Shown: positions 60,138-64,000 of the stretch, one piece after another | How the letters are laid out: each line of letters opens with the position of its first letter | Position numbering within the stretch: position 1 is the first letter of the stretch | From: Neobacillus cucumis | Lineage (GTDB): Bacteria > Bacillota > Bacilli > Bacillales_B > DSM-18226 | Reading direction: 5' to 3' | Length of the DNA stretch: 64,000 bases | Assembly (NCBI RefSeq): GCF_016107705.1 | Contig: NZ_JAEHGC010000002.1 | Span: 186,001 to 250,000, forward strand | Notes under the pieces: generated by a model | What the model saw: only the letters and a program-made list of their open reading frames with translations | Database searches by the model: none | Told to the model about the DNA's origin: nothing | Position numbers and translations under genes: made by a program

Positions 60138-61061
60138 GTGAAAATATTAACGGTAGAAAATTTAGTTCAAAAATTTTCATTGAAGGTATTAACTGGTGAA
60201 AACCAATTACAACAAAAAATCAAACAATCACGGTGTCATCGTCCGGGTTTGGAATTCGTTGGACATTTTGATTTTTTTCCGACTGAACGTGTTCAAATAC
60301 TGGGAAGAAAAGAAGTAAATTATTTGCATAAGTTAAGCATTGAGGAACGTCAGATGCGCATTGGAAATATCGTCAAATATCATCCCCCTTGCTTTATTGT
60401 TACTGCTGGGGATGAAGGGCTTACCTATTTAAGAAAGTCTTGTATAGAAGAGGGTATCCCGTTATTATGTACAAACACACCTCGAACGACTTCTGAATTT
60501 ATTACCGAACTTGACGCTTTTATGGTGAAAGAATTAGCCCCTGAAATCGCAGTACATGGTGTCTGTATCAATGTGTTTGGAATGGGTATTTTACTTCGGG
60601 GTAAATCTGGTGTCGGCAAAAGTGAAATTGCTCACACATTGATTGGCAGAGGCCACAAGCTGGTCGCTGATGATCTAGTTGTGTTGAAAAAGCTCAGCCC
60701 ACGTACGATTCTCGGTACGCATGATGGGAAAACAAAGGAATTTCTCGCCTTACGTAGTGTCGGGCTGTTAAATGTAGTCCGCGTATACGGAATTAAAGCT
60801 TTTCAGGAGGAAACGAGGATAGCGCTTGATATTGAACTTACAAAATGGCAGAAAAATTCTCTTAATAATGAATTGGATTACGAACCTGAATTTACAGAAT
60901 ATATGGGCGTTCCAATTCCTCATATTGAGATACAGCTCCAACCTGGCCGTGATGTAGCGGGGTTAATTGAAGCTGCGGCAAATAACTGGCTTTTGAAGCA
61001 GCAAGGATACAATGCTGCAGAAGAGTTTATGAAGCGGCTAGAAACTGATTCTAATTGGTAA
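60138..61061 (+). CDS. HPr kinase/phosphorylase paralogue
   Basis: A 307-residue HprK-family protein. Present are the N-terminal domain (RPGLEFVGHFDFFP), H140 in HGVCINVFG, the P-loop GKSGVGKS (155-162) followed by E163, and VADD (178-179), that is, all catalytic residues. The C-terminal signature differs from housekeeping HprK, with VPIPHIEIQLQPGRDVAGLIEAAANN in place of the usual LTIPVRPGRNLAVIIE. The usual neighbour lgt is absent. It is thus likely a second copy with its own target. GTG start behind GGAGAGTG. Confidence 0.85.
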   Translation: MKILTVENLVQKFSLKVLTGENQLQQKIKQSRCHRPGLEFVGHFDFFPTERVQILGRKEVNYLHKLSIEERQMRIGNIVKYHPPCFIVTAGDEGLTYLRKSCIEEGIPLLCTNTPRTTSEFITELDAFMVKELAPEIAVHGVCINVFGMGILLRGKSGVGKSEIAHTLIGRGHKLVADDLVVLKKLSPRTILGTHDGKTKEFLALRSVGLLNVVRVYGIKAFQEETRIALDIELTKWQKNSLNNELDYEPEFTEYMGVPIPHIEIQLQPGRDVAGLIEAAANNWLLKQQGYNAAEEFMKRLETDSNW

Positions 61062-61077
61062 AAATTCTACTTAAGGT

Positions 61078-61111
61078 ATACTGCCATTTTTGAGTGGCAG
61101 TATTTTTTTTA
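61078..61111 (+). terminator. Terminator of the hprK-like gene
   Basis: A perfect 9-bp stem ATACTGCCA/TGGCAGTAT, 8-nt loop and eight Ts. Confidence 0.9.
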
Positions 61112-61185
61112 GATAGATAAGTACATATTTTTAATTACTTCTGCCCTTATGTGGGTTTTTTTAAGGAAAAGTTAAGAATTAATTT

Positions 61186-61227
61186 GAATAATAGGCTTAT
61201 TCCAAACTATCAGTGTCCTATTGGACA
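61186..61227. promoter_or_regulatory. Two inverted repeats before the efflux operon
   Basis: GAATAA-TAGGC-TTATTC (61186-61202) and TGTCC-TATT-GGACA (61214-61227) lie in the last 65 bp before the start codon. Either may be an operator; no convincing -35/-10 pair could be chosen. Confidence 0.4.
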
Positions 61228-61249
61228 ATAAGCAAAGGAGTAAGTATGT

Positions 61250-62221
61250 ATGAAAAAAGGAATTATTATCGTTCTTTGTGTTCTATTAGTAGGTTTCGTA
61301 GGATTTCAGTGGTATAACTCAAGAACAAGTGCGCAGGAAGTAACTACTCAAGTTCGGACAGCTGTTGTTCAAAAAGGTAAAATGGAAGTGAAAATCAGCG
61401 GTTCAGGTACAGTCCAGCCGGTAACATCTGAGGATATTAACTCTCCAATTAACAACAATGAAATCGATGAAGTGTTGGTATCAACTGGTGAATCGGTCAA
61501 AAAAGGGGAAGAATTGATTACTTTCACAGACGGAAGTGATCCTATTACATCACCAGCATCCGGTGAAATCACATCCCTTTCCGTCCAGGCAGGGCAGCGG
61601 GTGACGGACGGACAAGTTGTCGCTCATCTAACAAACTATAAAAATTTACAAACCGTTGTGCAAATTGACGAACTTGATATTCCGAAAGTGAAGAAAGGTC
61701 AAGAAGTCAGCATCAAAGTTAATGCATATCCGGATCAAACCTACACTGGAAAAGTAACCGCCATTGCGGATGAAGGAACTTCGACAAATGGTGTTTCAAC
61801 GTTTGATGTAACCATTCATATTAGGAAGCCAAGTAATTTAAAAGTAGGTATGAGTACGGAAGCAAGCATTCTTACTGCAAGCAAGAAAGATGCCATTTAT
61901 GTTCCAATTGATGCTGTTCATACAATGAATAATCAAAAATATGTATTAGTACAGAATGGAAACACTGATACAGCTGTTTCTCAGCAAAAAGTAGTAAAAA
62001 CGGGATTAGCCAATGAAGATTATGTGGAAATTACCCAAGGTATAACAGCGGGAGAAATTGTTAAATTACCGCAGCTTGTGCAAAATTCTTCTTCCACTAC
62101 CGGAATGAATCGCCGTATGATGCAAGGCAACTTTGGAGGCGGTATAGGCGGTTTTGGAAACGGAGGCAGTTTTAACCGAAATGGCGGAGGACAAGGATTT
62201 AGCGGAAGGACTGGTAATTAA
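61250..62221 (+). CDS. MacA-type efflux adaptor (membrane fusion) protein
   Basis: A 323-residue adaptor with an N-terminal membrane anchor (residues 3-17). Biotinyl-like and beta-barrel domains follow (VKISGSGTVQPV, SPASGEITSLSVQAGQRV, AYPDQTYTGKVTAIADEG), and there is an unusual glycine/asparagine-rich tail (about 288-323). It joins an ABC exporter core to the outside; in Gram-positives this supports export of peptides or antibiotics. Its stop shares one base with the next ATG (TAATG). Confidence 0.9.
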   Translation: MKKGIIIVLCVLLVGFVGFQWYNSRTSAQEVTTQVRTAVVQKGKMEVKISGSGTVQPVTSEDINSPINNNEIDEVLVSTGESVKKGEELITFTDGSDPITSPASGEITSLSVQAGQRVTDGQVVAHLTNYKNLQTVVQIDELDIPKVKKGQEVSIKVNAYPDQTYTGKVTAIADEGTSTNGVSTFDVTIHIRKPSNLKVGMSTEASILTASKKDAIYVPIDAVHTMNNQKYVLVQNGNTDTAVSQQKVVKTGLANEDYVEITQGITAGEIVKLPQLVQNSSSTTGMNRRMMQGNFGGGIGGFGNGGSFNRNGGGQGFSGRTGN

Positions 62222-62913
62222 TGCAAAAAACGATTATCCAAATCAGTCATCTCATGAAAACTTATAAGCTTGGCGGAGAAACTGTTCATGCCTTGAATGA
62301 TGTTTCCCTTGAAATTAATAAGGGAGAATTTTTAGCCATCATTGGTCCGTCTGGATCGGGAAAATCGACGTTAATGAATATGGTTGGCTGTCTCGACAGA
62401 CCTGAATCTGGAACCTATCTACTGGATGGAAAAGACATTGGCAAAATGAATGATAACCAGCTGGCTATCATCCGTAATGAAAAAATAGGATTTATTTTTC
62501 AAAATTTTAACCTCTTAACGAAATTAACGGCAATTGAAAATGTTGAATTGCCTCTGCTTTATCGCGGAGTATCGGCAAAAGAGCGCAAGGATAAAGCATT
62601 GGATAGTCTTAAGAAGGTAGGATTGCTGGAAAGGTCAGGACATTTACCATCACAGCTATCAGGCGGCCAGCAGCAAAGGGTGGCGATTGCACGGGCCCTT
62701 GCAGGAGCTCCCTCCATCCTTCTGGCAGATGAGCCGACAGGAGCATTGGATAGTAAAACAAGTAAAGAAATTATTACAGTGATGAAGGAATTAAATGAAG
62801 TTGGTCACACGATAATATTAATTACTCACGACCTGGCAGTCGCCAAACAGGCAAAAAGAATGGTCAGCATCCAGGACGGACAGCTTTTTGAGAATGGAGG
62901 TGAGCCCCTTTGA
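62221..62913 (+). CDS. MacB-type ABC transporter ATPase
   Basis: A 230-residue ABC ATPase of the LolD/MacB group: Walker A GPSGSGKST, signature LSGGQQQR, Walker B ILLADEPTGALD and switch His in LITHD. It powers the permease that overlaps its end. Confidence 0.95.
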   Translation: MQKTIIQISHLMKTYKLGGETVHALNDVSLEINKGEFLAIIGPSGSGKSTLMNMVGCLDRPESGTYLLDGKDIGKMNDNQLAIIRNEKIGFIFQNFNLLTKLTAIENVELPLLYRGVSAKERKDKALDSLKKVGLLERSGHLPSQLSGGQQQRVAIARALAGAPSILLADEPTGALDSKTSKEIITVMKELNEVGHTIILITHDLAVAKQAKRMVSIQDGQLFENGGEPL

Positions 62914-64000
62914 GCATTTACCAATCTATTAAAATGGCGCTTCGCAGCATAAAAAGCAATAAACTCCGTTCTATTCTAACGATGCTGGGGATTATCATCG
63001 GTGTTTCATCCGTGATCATATTGGTCTCGATTGCACAGGGTTCTGCGAAAAATGTAACAAGCAGTATCAATCAGCTGGGGACCAATTTGTTGACCATCAA
63101 TACATTTGGAACAGATTTATCGTTAACAGAGGATAAAATTGATCAATTAACCAAATTAAATGGAGTTAAAGCCACTTCCCCGGTTGTTTCGGGACGTGTT
63201 AATGTGAAAAAGGACCGGATCAATTCACAAGTTAGCTTAACTGCCACTAATGCTACTTATTCCTCTGTTCGGGATGCAAAGGTGACTCAAGGCCGCTTCA
63301 TCAATGATTTAGATATTGAATATCGACAGAAAATTGCTGTCTTAGGTTCAGAAACAGCTTCAACCTTTTTTGGGGTAGACAACCCAATTGGCCAATATAT
63401 CCAAGTGGACGGCACTTCTTTTAAAGTGGTAGGAGTTTTAGCATCAAAAGGAAGTTCCTTAGGTCAAAGTGGAGATAATGTCATTATTGTTCCGTTAAGT
63501 ACCGGTCAGCGCTTAGTGAAAAGTACAAGTATAAACCAAGTATATGTACAAGGTAAAAGCCAAGACCAGATGGATTTTGTCATGAATGAAGTGGAGCGAA
63601 AGATGGCAAGCTTGTACCCGAATAAAAGTGATTCTTACAGTGTTACCAATCAGCAAGATGTCATGGACACATTAAGCTCAGTCTCTAATACGATGACAAT
63701 GATGCTTGGCGGAATTGCAAGCATTTCCTTGTTGGTAGGCGGTATTGGAATCATGAATATCATGCTCGTTTCTGTTTCAGAACGGACAAAGGAAATCGGT
63801 ATCCGGAAAGCAATCGGTGCCAAACGGCGCGATGTCCTACTGCAATTTTTAATTGAAGCGGTTGTCTTAAGTTCAATGGGGGGAATCATCGGCATTCTTG
63901 CTGGAATTGGACTCGGAAAGATCATTGCCTCATTGATGAACTTAACGATTGCCTATTCAACATCGGTGATTGTTTTGTCCTTTTTATTCTCGCTTTTAGT
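62910..64000 (+). CDS. MacB/FtsX-type ABC permease (partial)
   Basis: The frame opens at TTG 62910, overlapping the ATPase stop, with GGAGG 8 bp upstream, and runs off the window after about 363 residues. It has the first membrane helix (SILTMLGIIIGVSSVIILVSIAQG), a large extracellular MacB-type domain (about 45-255), then helices with the GIMNIMLVSVSERTKEIGIRKAIGAKRRD coupling motif. This completes an adaptor-ATPase-permease export operon. Confidence 0.92.
   Translation, partial: MSIYQSIKMALRSIKSNKLRSILTMLGIIIGVSSVIILVSIAQGSAKNVTSSINQLGTNLLTINTFGTDLSLTEDKIDQLTKLNGVKATSPVVSGRVNVKKDRINSQVSLTATNATYSSVRDAKVTQGRFINDLDIEYRQKIAVLGSETASTFFGVDNPIGQYIQVDGTSFKVVGVLASKGSSLGQSGDNVIIVPLSTGQRLVKSTSINQVYVQGKSQDQMDFVMNEVERKMASLYPNKSDSYSVTNQQDVMDTLSSVSNTMTMMLGGIASISLLVGGIGIMNIMLVSVSERTKEIGIRKAIGAKRRDVLLQFLIEAVVLSSMGGIIGILAGIGLGKIIASLMNLTIAYSTSVIVLSFLFSLL

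Noticed and set aside
1..64000. Mobile elements, prophage or integrated plasmid
   Set aside because: No transposase, integrase, phage structural or replication gene is visible; only the short intergenic repeat element occurs twice.

Overview
The window looks like a chromosomal stretch from an aerobic, low-GC Bacillaceae species. The evidence is strong AGGAGG-type ribosome sites, frequent TTG and GTG starts, sigma-A promoters of the TTGACA/TATAAT kind, many U-tailed terminators, a cold-shock gene, a RocR-type sigma-54 arginine regulon, a c-di-AMP riboswitch before a Ktr potassium-channel gene, and a repeat element of a type I recall from many Bacillus genomes. I see no rRNA, tRNA, CRISPR array, prophage or transposase.

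Positions 1-10848 hold the end of an MFS transporter and a ten-gene operon (625-10812). It starts from a strong promoter whose -35 box is covered by a perfect palindrome, and ends at a clear terminator. It encodes a cupin, an extradiol ring-cleavage dioxygenase, two SDR proteins (one with no catalytic tetrad), a thiamine-diphosphate enzyme, an aldehyde dehydrogenase, an aspartate-dehydrogenase-like protein, both subunits of a Rieske ring-hydroxylating dioxygenase and a tandem glyoxalase-fold protein. Together they read as a complete upper pathway for oxidising and opening an aromatic ring. The substrate is unknown, and no electron-transfer partner is encoded. This is the best candidate for an undescribed system.

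Positions 10861-19190 hold a YitT protein, a CBS-MFS operon divergent from a MarR regulator, a lipoprotein polysaccharide deacetylase, a GntP permease and small or unknown proteins. Positions 19196-25168 form an arginine/ornithine module: a RocR-like activator, rocD-rocG and rocE, with two near-consensus sigma-54 promoters and RocR-like upstream sites. Positions 25261-36265 hold an AIM24-family protein, a likely antisense-strand small RNA, a SulP transporter with its ArsR regulator, a cold-shock gene, 21-bp tandem repeats, sbcDC and a flavoprotein.

Positions 36328-41186 include a DNA-damage repair island: alkA divergent from a tightly overlapping run of adaA, ogt, a 2OG-Fe(II) oxygenase, a spore-photolyase-like radical SAM protein and a uracil-DNA glycosylase. 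Positions 41277-45402 hold an acetyltransferase, a sigma factor paired with a second ClpP, two GNAT proteins and a His/Gly/Tyr repeat protein. Positions 45534-49785 hold a sulfite exporter behind CsoR/CstR-type operators, a cysteine synthase, a TlpA thioredoxin, gene debris and an HEXXH protein.

Positions 49843-64000 hold ktrC with its riboswitch, a sulfite-oxidase-like enzyme, mntH with an MntR box, coaW, selB, a TerD-zinc ribbon-TerB fusion behind a sigma-W-type promoter, a sodium:amino-acid symporter, a second HPr kinase and the start of a MacAB-type efflux operon that runs off the window.
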